This document shows, piece by piece, positions 52,303 to 59,377 of a stretch of 64,000 bases of DNA. The notes below the pieces were generated by a model, which searched no databases, was not told the origin of the DNA, and saw only the letters and a program-made list of their open reading frames with translations. Position numbers and translations under genes: made by a program. Within the stretch, counting starts at the first letter, position 1, and each line of letters opens with the position of its first letter. The stretch comes from Arenimonas oryziterrae DSM 21050 = YC6267 (GTDB lineage: Bacteria; Pseudomonadota; Gammaproteobacteria; Xanthomonadales; Xanthomonadaceae), in the NCBI RefSeq assembly GCF_000420545.1, contig NZ_ATVD01000001.1, forward strand, positions 868,001 to 932,000, read 5' to 3'.

Positions 52303-54421
52303 CGTCCGTTTTTACCTTGCGCGCGCGTAGTCCATACCAGTCACGCTCGGAGGTTCTCTCTTTCCTAGCTACTGGATAGCGCGGGTCATGCATGAGGAAC
52401 GGTTCCGAATAGATCGCGCCGGGATAGTTGTTGATCCACAGACGGTGAAGCCGTCCTTCGTAATTCTGAAGGTAGTCGTACGAGCCTAGCGGATACAGAA
52501 CCTCGCGGCTCTCGCCCGGCTTGATCTCCAGACGCGTCGACGGCGACCAGCCGTGCTCGATGATCCGGTTGCTACTCCACTGGGTGCCCCTGCGCATCCG
52601 GGTCTCGAAATGGGATTCCATATCCAGACTGCCGAGCAGATAGTCGCCGCCTTCGGCCCACGCTGGTAGCGCGAAGGTCTTGTCCGAACCATTGCCAACT
52701 GCGAAACGCGCATAAACCGTTTCGCCATCGGGATACCATTCCACGAGGTAGCCGCGAAATTCCGAGCTGATCGGGTTATGCGTCTTCTCTGCAGCCGCAA
52801 GCAAGGCGTCCAACCGCGCCTGCAGCGTCGGGTCGGCGGCGACCTCGCGAGCGTAGTGCGGCGCCCACCTCAGGCGATACGGATTTGCCCCCTGTTCGAG
52901 CAGTATCTTGGCGACCTCCAGTGCCTGCTCACCCCGCTCGGCGAGCGAGTCTTTCACCGCCTGCAAAGGCAGTACGGGTGGGGGCAGGAAGGGCGCAGTG
53001 TCGGGCGACTCGACCTGGGTTCGCTGCCAGATCCGCGGCGTACCCAGGTTCACGTCGTAACCGGCCTCCAGCAGCCGGCGGACGTTGTCGACGCGGCCAG
53101 CGCGGATCTGTTCGATCAGTGCGCTGTCTCCGTCGCGTTCAAAGCGATCATCCGCCAGGCCAAAGTCCGCGAGCAATTCCAGCGCACGTGTATTGATCGT
53201 TCGCTGACGCGCGAACTGGTCGTAGACATCCGTTCGCTCATAGCCGACCACGCTGACGCGGCTGTCGATCAGCTGTGTCATTCGCCGCTTTGTTTCTTCC
53301 TTCGCATCCGCCGGCAACTCGGCGATTTCGCAGACCTCGATGCCCTCCGTGAGCGTCCGATTGTGCCGCAGGAACAACGTTTGCTTGTCCTGCGGGAGGA
53401 AGTCGAGATTGCAGTTTCCCCGTTCGAAGACCCAGTAAGACGCCATGTCCTCGGTTTCATTGGACATGAACCGGTGGCCCATGCGTTTGGCCATGGTCAT
53501 CACCAACGCATCCGCGAGCTCATAGTCGCCCGCCTCACGCGCGGCGCTGAAGCGGGCGCCGAGTTCTCTCAGGCTCTCGCCTGGCGATGCGTCTGACGAA
53601 GGCAACGGGAGATTTTTGGTGGGCATGTGCGCTTGCTCGAACTTCGTTATCCAGTCCCATCGGCTTTTCTCCGAGGACGCGGGCAGCACGTAAAAATCGC
53701 CATCCAGCGATCCCGTCGGCCCTTCATAGTTGTGCGACTCGGACGAATAGCGAAAGACGGCTTTCGGAATCAGAACGCTGTTCACCAGCGGCCCGATCTG
53801 GATTTCCGGCGTGCCGTCGCCATCCAGATCGCGCGCGCGCCAGCTCCATTCCACCGGGGCAGGCGCGCCCTCTTGCTTCCGGGGCGCACCGACCAGAATT
53901 GCCAGGATTGGCCGCTGGTCGGTGGTCGCGGGCACGACATAAATGCCATCGACGTCCCAATCGGAACGTGTGCTGTAGCCGATCTTCTGCACCACCGCGA
54001 GTGCGCCGCTGGACTGGTATGGGATGACCGCATCGCTCGCATCCAGCGAATTGGATCGTTCGAACACCGGCACCCTGCGTCCCGCCGCATCGAACAGCAG
54101 AAAGTGACCGCCGGGTTGTTTATCTTCCCGCTCTTCCTCCGACCAGCGGGAGCCGAGGAAGACACCCATCACGCCGTTGGGCTGCGCGGTGTTATCGAAC
54201 GTGCCCGTGACGCGGCAGCCGATGTTGGGAACGGTTTCTCGATATGCCGGCTCGCCAACGACGTCGCCGCGCAGGATCAGGGCACACAGGGCTTCGTCGC
54301 GACGGGCGGGGTCCCGAAGCGCGGACACCCAATAGGATCCGTCGTGCGGCGGCGGAAGATCGGCGTAAGCGGACGTGGCCGCCAAGACCAGAAGCAATGC
54401 GGGATGGATCAGCTTTCTCAT
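52295..54421 (-). CDS. Large exported ankyrin-repeat-containing protein
   Basis: A 708-residue protein with a signal peptide (MRKLIHPALLLVLAATSAYA) from ATG 54421. The N-terminal half is beta-rich with an Asp-rich LDGDGTPEIQIG loop. The middle has two ankyrin-like repeats (IEQIRAGRVDNVRRLLEAGYDVNLGTP and ALEVAKILLEQGANPYRL). The C-terminus is beta-rich and ends KTDAE, with the stop in a family A repeat. No catalytic motif recognised. Function unknown. It is in a row of exported genes (to 56555). Confidence 0.7.
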   Translation of the reverse strand: MRKLIHPALLLVLAATSAYADLPPPHDGSYWVSALRDPARRDEALCALILRGDVVGEPAYRETVPNIGCRVTGTFDNTAQPNGVMGVFLGSRWSEEEREDKQPGGHFLLFDAAGRRVPVFERSNSLDASDAVIPYQSSGALAVVQKIGYSTRSDWDVDGIYVVPATTDQRPILAILVGAPRKQEGAPAPVEWSWRARDLDGDGTPEIQIGPLVNSVLIPKAVFRYSSESHNYEGPTGSLDGDFYVLPASSEKSRWDWITKFEQAHMPTKNLPLPSSDASPGESLRELGARFSAAREAGDYELADALVMTMAKRMGHRFMSNETEDMASYWVFERGNCNLDFLPQDKQTLFLRHNRTLTEGIEVCEIAELPADAKEETKRRMTQLIDSRVSVVGYERTDVYDQFARQRTINTRALELLADFGLADDRFERDGDSALIEQIRAGRVDNVRRLLEAGYDVNLGTPRIWQRTQVESPDTAPFLPPPVLPLQAVKDSLAERGEQALEVAKILLEQGANPYRLRWAPHYAREVAADPTLQARLDALLAAAEKTHNPISSEFRGYLVEWYPDGETVYARFAVGNGSDKTFALPAWAEGGDYLLGSLDMESHFETRMRRGTQWSSNRIIEHGWSPSTRLEIKPGESREVLYPLGSYDYLQNYEGRLHRLWINNYPGAIYSEPFLMHDPRYPVARKERTSERDWYGLRARKVKTDAE

Positions 54422-54479
54422 GGCAAGGCATGGCTCCGAAGACCGTCCACGACGAGCATCCCGACTACCTTCGACGGCG

Positions 54480-55340
54480 TCAATGCGTTTCGGATGTCTC
54501 GGCCGGGGCGGCATCCTCACCACCCTTTCCGCCCTGCATCTGCCGGGCAATCGCCGCATTCATTTCCTGGAACTGGCGCATCAGATCGTCGCAGGCGGCC
54601 TTGCTGGCTTCGCACAGCGCGGACATGCCCAGCGACACAGCGCCGTTGCTCTCGACGGTGTAGCGCTTCACTGCCGCGGGATAGGCCGCATGACCTGGTG
54701 GCGTGAACGACCAGATCGCGTTCTCCGACGGCACAACGACGACGAACCAGCCACCCTCCATCGGCCGCAACGTGACATCCGTGCGCGCCGACAACGCCGC
54801 CCGCGCTTCGCGGACCGAGGTGTAGCCAATTGAATTGCCGCGGCTCTCCGGTAGCGGAGCCGGCGCAGGCTCCGGGGGCCCGGACGCCGGCTGCAGGTCG
54901 GCGGTCTGCTCATGACGCATCAGCTGGAACGACGTCTCTCCCGGCGCGCGATACCAGACCAGGTATTCCTTCGCATCGACGACCGTCACATGCTGCGCGA
55001 CAAAGTCGACCGCGACATACAACCCCGGCGCCTGCGCATTCGGCGGATCGAGATACCAGGTAACGCCCGTGCGCGTGCGCGCCTTCACCGGTCCGCGTCC
55101 AGCCGCGCCGTCCCGGTTCATCGCCTCGAACTGCGCGAAGCTCATCATCGCTTTCAGGCCGGGCGTCTGCATCGCGTACGCGGCGCGATAGTTTCCGGTA
55201 TCCAGAGCGTGATAGTAGTCGCCGGTGAGGCGATCGATCTCCGCGAAGTCGGCAGGCGTGGGGGAATAGTCGGCGGCGCGCGCGGGCACGGGCGCGAAAG
55301 ACAGGAGGAGTTGCAGGGCGAGAAGAAGGGCGAGGCGCAT
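54480..55340 (-). CDS. Exported DUF4019-like protein
   Basis: A 286-residue protein with a signal peptide. ATG at 55340 (MRLALLLALQLLLSF) is preferred to an in-frame GTG 9 nt earlier. The stretch YYHALDTGNYRAAYAMQTPGLKAMMSFAQFEAMNRD resembles DUF4019. The remainder is a Pro/Ala linker and a beta-rich C-terminal part with two cysteines (LCEASKAACDDLM). Probably periplasmic; function unknown. Confidence 0.65.
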   Translation of the reverse strand: MRLALLLALQLLLSFAPVPARAADYSPTPADFAEIDRLTGDYYHALDTGNYRAAYAMQTPGLKAMMSFAQFEAMNRDGAAGRGPVKARTRTGVTWYLDPPNAQAPGLYVAVDFVAQHVTVVDAKEYLVWYRAPGETSFQLMRHEQTADLQPASGPPEPAPAPLPESRGNSIGYTSVREARAALSARTDVTLRPMEGGWFVVVVPSENAIWSFTPPGHAAYPAAVKRYTVESNGAVSLGMSALCEASKAACDDLMRQFQEMNAAIARQMQGGKGGEDAAPAETSETH

Positions 55341-55478
55341 GGGGATCACTTCGGCAGGACTAGCCCTAGGTTACAGCGCTCAAGTCGGTAAAGACCCGCC
55401 TCGCGAAGTGTTTCTACTGTTTCTGCGGAGCAATCCACAGTCGCGATGTGGAAATCGCCCTGCGACCGCTACCTCGCC

Positions 55479-56555
55479 TCAATTCCAACTCAACAGATGG
55501 CAGGTGTACTTTTCACCATTGCTGCCATCGTCGAATCCGCCGCCGTTGCGACCTTTGCAGGCGCCCCAGCGCAGGTCCTGACCACCTTCCTGGATCGACC
55601 ACGAGTTTCCCGCCCCAATGGTCCACGTGCCCCCGTTCTTGCATTGACCGTCCGGACTGACAACACACCAGAACGCCTCGATCGGCACGCCGCAATGGTT
55701 GGCCAGTTGCCAGCCGCCGCGGGTGCTGATGGCCGCCATCTGTCCATTGCCGGTAATGACGGTGCAGGACTTGGCGTCGGCGGCCGGGTTATGAACCTTA
55801 CGCGTGCGACTGGAATCGCGTGATGCCGTCGCATTGCCCGATGATGCCAGCGGCAACACCCCACCTCCGGCGCCGTCCGGATTGCCGCCATACCCGATCA
55901 TGCGGTTGGCGCTGGCGATATACGCCGCGGCCTCGGGGTGGCCCGCGCATCGCCCCTCAAACAAGGCCTTCTGGAACTGCCCCAACTTCGCGGCCACGTC
56001 ATCGCTGCTACCAGACCACTGCTGCGAGCTGATTTGTACCTTCTGAATCTCTTCCGAGCACGCGGCGGCATTCGTTTGACCCGATTCTTCCGTCGGCCGA
56101 CTCGGACTGACTGGAGCAACGGGCGACGACGTTCGCTGGCTGGCGTTTTCGGTCCTTGCTCTCGATTCCACGCGTGCCAGTGCGTTCGAAAAGATCATCC
56201 AGTGGGCGCGAGCACCGTCCGGATTCCCAATGCCATTCTGCACCTGGAAGCCTCGTGTCGCGGCAACACAGGCCCGAATCAAGCCGGCAGAACGCGCCAC
56301 GTTCCCCTCGGTGATGGCCTGCAGTGCGGCTCCGCGATGTTGGGCAAGCATCTCCACGTCGCTTCGGGTGGGCAAGATGCCGATGACATTGTCGGTCAAC
56401 CCGTCCTTCGGACCGGCCTCATAGGCCGCGAACTCGGCGGCGCATACCTGTCTGATTTCCTGGCGACTGCGATCGGTCTCTGACTGGGAATGCACGATCG
56501 GCGCGAACAAAAAGCCCAGACAAGCCAGTGAGTAAGCGATGGTGGTTGCTTTCAT
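55479..56555 (-). CDS. Exported Cys-rich-tailed protein of unknown function
   Basis: A 358-residue protein with a signal peptide (MKATTIAYSLACLGFLFAPIVHS) from ATG 56555. The helical N-terminal part and a Ser/Thr linker are followed by a C-terminal domain of about 100 residues with six cysteines and many Gly/Trp residues (CTVITGNGQM, HCGVPIEAFWCVV, CKNGGTWTIG, WGACKG, YTCHLLSW). It looks like a disulfide-stabilised binding domain. GC slightly lower than the core. No recognised family. Confidence 0.65.
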   Translation of the reverse strand: MKATTIAYSLACLGFLFAPIVHSQSETDRSRQEIRQVCAAEFAAYEAGPKDGLTDNVIGILPTRSDVEMLAQHRGAALQAITEGNVARSAGLIRACVAATRGFQVQNGIGNPDGARAHWMIFSNALARVESRARTENASQRTSSPVAPVSPSRPTEESGQTNAAACSEEIQKVQISSQQWSGSSDDVAAKLGQFQKALFEGRCAGHPEAAAYIASANRMIGYGGNPDGAGGGVLPLASSGNATASRDSSRTRKVHNPAADAKSCTVITGNGQMAAISTRGGWQLANHCGVPIEAFWCVVSPDGQCKNGGTWTIGAGNSWSIQEGGQDLRWGACKGRNGGGFDDGSNGEKYTCHLLSWN

Positions 56556-57057
56556 AAACCTTCCTTTTTGAATCTTCATGAGAGGTTTACTGGCGATGCC
56601 ATTTAAAGCGGAACAAATGAGCAATTCGCCAGGAAGAAAAGACACGGCAATTCCGCAGCGCGAATCTGGTCGCTGGAACAGGGGTCTAGGACAGGACTCA
56701 GTGTGCCATTTCGAAATACTACTCTGCCCGCTTTTTCGGCGGCGGAGCAGTCAACGGCCCCCATTTGCAAACGCGATTGAAGTGAGGTTCAATTCGCACA
56801 ACGTCGGAAAATCCGGCGCAGTTGGGGCGACTGGGCTGAGCCCGTTGCCACCCGGACCTCTTTAGAGCAACCGGGAGATGTCGGGCGGTTTGCCGACATC
56901 GTGCCAGGCGGGATAGAACCCCTGGTGTCTGCGGCATAGGCCGCCTGACGTTGGGCTTAGCCGGCGTCGTTGGGCCAGTACGGCAGAAGCCGACTGGTAC
57001 CCGTCATGCACCCTAAGGGGCATCGGGATCCATTTTTCTTTCTCATGGATCTTCGAT
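56556..57057. other. Intergenic region, 502 nt, with family A copy
   Basis: Contains the family A copy at 56693-56731. A 72-codon minus-strand frame (56719-56937) ends in the repeat but lacks a ribosome binding site and family, so I do not call it. Sequence around 56930-56975 (GCCTGACGTTGGGC) hints at recombination-site-like palindromes but does not match an attC site. Confidence 0.45.
56693..56731. repeat. Copy of dispersed palindrome family A
   Basis: GGACTCAGTGTGCCATTTCGAAATACTACTCTGCCC, with centre identical to consensus and imperfect arms. Confidence 0.75.
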
Positions 57058-57387
57058 ATGTCAAACAAGAGACTAGTGAATCGACGCTTTGCCGCGTTCC
57101 AAGGACAGCACGGCCGTTGCTATTACTGCGATCACCCGATGTGGCTACAGGACCTGCCCGCATTTGCCAAGCAGCTGGCAATTCCGTTAAACAAGGCACG
57201 GTTGCGTCAATGCACGGCCGAACACTTACTCGCCCGATGCGATGGCGGTGGCGACCTCTCAGAGAACATTGTCGCCGCTTGCGCTTTCTGCAATAAGCAA
57301 AGGCACAGGCGCCGACAAGCCCCTGATCCGTCTGCCTTCAAAGAACTAGTCCAACGACGGATCGCAGCGGGGCGATGGCTGCACTGA
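57058..57387 (+). CDS. HNH endonuclease-like protein
   Basis: A 109-residue zinc-binding HNH protein. Zinc pairs are C21-x2-C24 and C75-x2-C78. The catalytic positions are His56 (AEHLLARCDGG), Asn70 (SENIVAACAFCN) and His83. The whole is a free-standing HNH domain, probably a nicking or cleaving nuclease. There is no adjacent methyltransferase or terminase, and the location in a repeat-rich region suggests an accessory gene. The repeats follow its stop. Confidence 0.88.
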   Translation: MSNKRLVNRRFAAFQGQHGRCYYCDHPMWLQDLPAFAKQLAIPLNKARLRQCTAEHLLARCDGGGDLSENIVAACAFCNKQRHRRRQAPDPSAFKELVQRRIAAGRWLH

Positions 57388-57406
57388 CGAGAATATGGCG
57401 ACAACA

Positions 57407-57479
57407 GTGGTCAGAGTGCGGCTATCAAATACCACTCTGACCACTGATTTCGCAACTATGAAATATCTCTCTGACCCCT
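57407..57479. repeat. Tandem family A repeat with compensatory base changes
   Basis: First unit GTGGTCAGAGTG...CACTCTGACCAC (12 perfect pairs, 57407-57446) carries a paired change relative to the consensus GGGG...CCCC. A second partial unit, AAATATCTCTCTGACCCC, ends at 57479. Follows the HNH gene. Confidence 0.8.
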
Positions 57480-57505
57480 GTTGCGGCTCGTGAAATTGGA
57501 GAGCC

Positions 57506-57551
57506 GCCCCTCACCCCTACCCTCTCCCCGCAGCGCGGGGAGAGGGGGTCG
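57506..57551. repeat. REP palindrome, family B
   Basis: GCCCCTCACCCCTACCCTCTCCCC-GCAGCGC-GGGGAGAGGG. This is the type common in Xanthomonas/Lysobacter genomes. Confidence 0.8.
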
Positions 57552-57604
57552 GCTGGCGAGGCGATTGTTTGATTCGGGAGGCGCTGCGCTGAATTTGTTC
57601 TACA

Positions 57605-57632
57605 AAGAAAAGGCGGCCAATAGGCCGCCTTT
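57605..57632. terminator. Rho-independent terminator after nrdJb
   Basis: AAGGCGGCC-AATA-GGCCGCCTT stem with A-run before and TTTCT after. It serves the minus-strand nrdJb gene, ending at 57654. Confidence 0.85.
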
Positions 57633-57653
57633 CTGGTCACAAGTACGGGGCAA

Positions 57654-58445
57654 TCACCCGCACTTCGAATACCCACAATTCAAACAAGTCTGACACCCAT
57701 CCATCAACACGAGCGCCTTGGTATTGCACTTGTGGCACAGGGTGGCGGTCGCGGGAAAAGAGGCGCCCTCGCCGGCTTCGGATACCGCCTCGTCAGCGCG
57801 TGACGCGCTGTCGGCACCGGCACCGGCGAGGTCGCCGCTCAACTCGTTGTCAGGCTTTTTTTTTGACTTGTTCTCGTACGCGGCGCGCTTTTCGGCGAGC
57901 ATCGCGCGGGTGGCGTCGCTCATCTCGGGGTCGACGATCATGCCGATCGACTTGAGATGTTCCTCAACCACCGAGCCGATCTCGGCAACGATCGACGGCA
58001 TGTACACGCCGCCCGACTTGAAGTAACCACCGCGCGGATCGAACACGGCCTTCATCTCGTCGACCAGGAAGGTGACGTCGCCGCCCTTGCGGAACACGGC
58101 GGACATGATGCGGGTCAGGGCCACGATCCACTGGAAGTGGTCCATGTTCTTGGAGTTGATGAACACCTCGAACGGACGGCGCAGCTCGTGCTCGGTACCG
58201 TGGTTGAGCACGATGTCGTTGATGGTGACGTACATCGCGTGCTCGACCAGCGGCGACTTGATCTTGTACGTGGAGCCGATCAGCACCTCGGGGCGCTCGA
58301 CCTTCTCGTGCATCTGGATGATGTCGGCGCTCGGCAACGCGATGGGCGTGGGCGCGACAACGATGGGTCCAGCGGTCTCGCGGGCCTTGTCTTCCGGCTT
58401 CTGAACGCTGTAACCCTTGATTTTCTTGGTGATCTTGATGGCCAT
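57654..58445 (-). CDS. nrdJb: Class II ribonucleotide reductase subunit NrdJb (TSCPD domain protein)
   Basis: A 263-residue protein. The first 170 residues match the TSCPD-type C-terminal part of class II reductases (MAIKITKKIKGYSV, ALTRIMSAVFRKGGDVTFLVDEMKAVFDPRGGYFK). The C-terminus has six cysteines (CHKCNTKALVLMDGCQTCLNCGYSKC) as expected of the zinc-ribbon or swinging-arm redox cysteines. In many Lysobacterales and Pseudomonas the AdoCbl-dependent reductase is split like this into NrdJa and NrdJb, and both are needed for deoxynucleotide synthesis. The catalytic gene is upstream, separated by the histone-like gene. A longer upstream frame is not used. Confidence 0.85.
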   Translation of the reverse strand: MAIKITKKIKGYSVQKPEDKARETAGPIVVAPTPIALPSADIIQMHEKVERPEVLIGSTYKIKSPLVEHAMYVTINDIVLNHGTEHELRRPFEVFINSKNMDHFQWIVALTRIMSAVFRKGGDVTFLVDEMKAVFDPRGGYFKSGGVYMPSIVAEIGSVVEEHLKSIGMIVDPEMSDATRAMLAEKRAAYENKSKKKPDNELSGDLAGAGADSASRADEAVSEAGEGASFPATATLCHKCNTKALVLMDGCQTCLNCGYSKCG

Positions 58446-58600
58446 CGGCCGTGCTCCTGGGCTTTGCTTTATTAGTTGCCGACGACCTTCCGGGACGTCG
58501 TGCTGTTGCGGGTGACTCACCGGATCCGGACGCTCGGCCGGGGTGGGCGCGAGGAAGGGGCGGATTCGGCGATGGACGCTTTGCCTGGCTAACTCTTTTG

Positions 58601-58636
58601 GCCCTCGCCCTCCCCGCGAACGGGGAGGGCTCGGGT
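58601..58636. repeat. REP palindrome, family B, with terminator-like tail
   Basis: GCCCTCGCCCTCCCCGCGAACGGGGAGGGC followed by TCGGGTTTTTT. Confidence 0.75.
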
Positions 58637-58731
58637 TTTTTCGTCGGGGCAGCTTGTTTTTAGTCCGGCCCCTCTCTGCTGCCGTGGAGGGGTTCGGTGG
58701 TGCAACTTTTTTGGGCTGAGGCGAATGGAGC

Positions 58732-58768
58732 TGCCCTCACCCTGCCCTCTCCCGGAGGGAGAGGGGTA
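58732..58768. repeat. REP palindrome, family B
   Basis: GCCCTCACCCTGCCCTCTCCC-GGA-GGGAGAGGGG, a few bases past the stop of the histone-like gene (minus strand), where it may protect or terminate the message. Confidence 0.8.
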
Positions 58769-58773
58769 TTGCG

Positions 58774-59235
58774 TTATTTACGGCGACTGGTCTTCTTTGC
58801 GGCCTTTTTCGCCGGGCGGCGTGCGACTTTCTTCGCGGCCTTTTTCGGTGCGGCTTTGCGGGCGGCCTTCTTCGGAGCTGCCTTGCGGGCGGCTTTCTTC
58901 GGTGCGGCTTTCTTGGCGGCTTTCTTTGGTGCGGCCTTCTTCTTCGCGGCCGGCTTCTTGGCGGCGGCAACGCGGGCCTTCACGGCTTTCACGGCGGCGC
59001 TGCCTTTCTTCTTGGCACCGGCGACGGCTTTCTTGACGGCCTTGCCGGCGCGCGACTTCTCGGCTTCCGATACTTTCTTGGCGACTGCCTTGCGGGCGGC
59101 GGCGGTGCGCTTCTTGACGGCCTTGACGACCGGGCTGGCCTTCTTGGCGATCGCGTTGCCGATCTCGGTGGCTTTTTCGCTGACGCTGTCCATGGCGTTG
59201 GACAGGGTCTTGCTTACCCCATTGCCGTTGCTCAT
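58774..59235 (-). CDS. Histone H1-like (HC2-type) DNA-binding protein
   Basis: A 153-residue protein of Lys, Ala and Pro with tandem KKAAPKKAA-type units (AKKKAAPKKAAKKAAPKKAARKA and so on), as in bacterial HC2-like histones. The N-terminus (1-60) is less repetitive and includes a possible helix. It should condense or organise DNA. It lies between the two halves of the class II reductase. The DNA of the tail is a minisatellite-like run of 'gcggctttcttcggtgcg' units. Confidence 0.88.
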   Translation of the reverse strand: MSNGNGVSKTLSNAMDSVSEKATEIGNAIAKKASPVVKAVKKRTAAARKAVAKKVSEAEKSRAGKAVKKAVAGAKKKGSAAVKAVKARVAAAKKPAAKKKAAPKKAAKKAAPKKAARKAAPKKAARKAAPKKAAKKVARRPAKKAAKKTSRRK

Positions 59236-59298
59236 TTGGTCACTCCTCGTTTAGTGATATTGCGTCGCGGTTATCGCACAAAAATTTGGGTGTCGCAC

Positions 59299-59342
59299 TT
59301 GCCCCTCACCCCGGCCCTCTCCCCGGTGGGGAGAGGGAGTCA
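59299..59342. repeat. REP palindrome, family B
   Basis: TTGCCCCTCACCCCGGCCCTCTCCCC-GGT-GGGGAGAGGGAG, between the histone-like gene and nrdJa. Confidence 0.8.
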
Positions 59343-59377
59343 TCGGGTGCGACGAGTGGGGGCGAAGGCGACGTGCA

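Larger units (their letters stand above)
58446..58773. other. Intergenic region with REP palindromes, 328 nt
   Basis: Contains at least two family B palindromes (58601-58636 and 58732-58768) and a partial one near 58666-58697. A T-rich tail follows the first (GGGTTTTTTCG), so it may terminate transcription from the plus side. No gene seen. Confidence 0.6.

Noticed and set aside
56719-56937. 72-codon minus-strand frame ending in a family A repeat (KKRAE-stop)
   Set aside because: It ends in the same frame as three real genes, but has no ribosome binding site or recognisable sequence; chance reading of the repeat is more likely.
56930-56975. attC-like integron recombination site
   Set aside because: Only short GTTGGGC/GCCGGCG motifs; the R and L box order and spacing of attC are not met, and no integrase is present.
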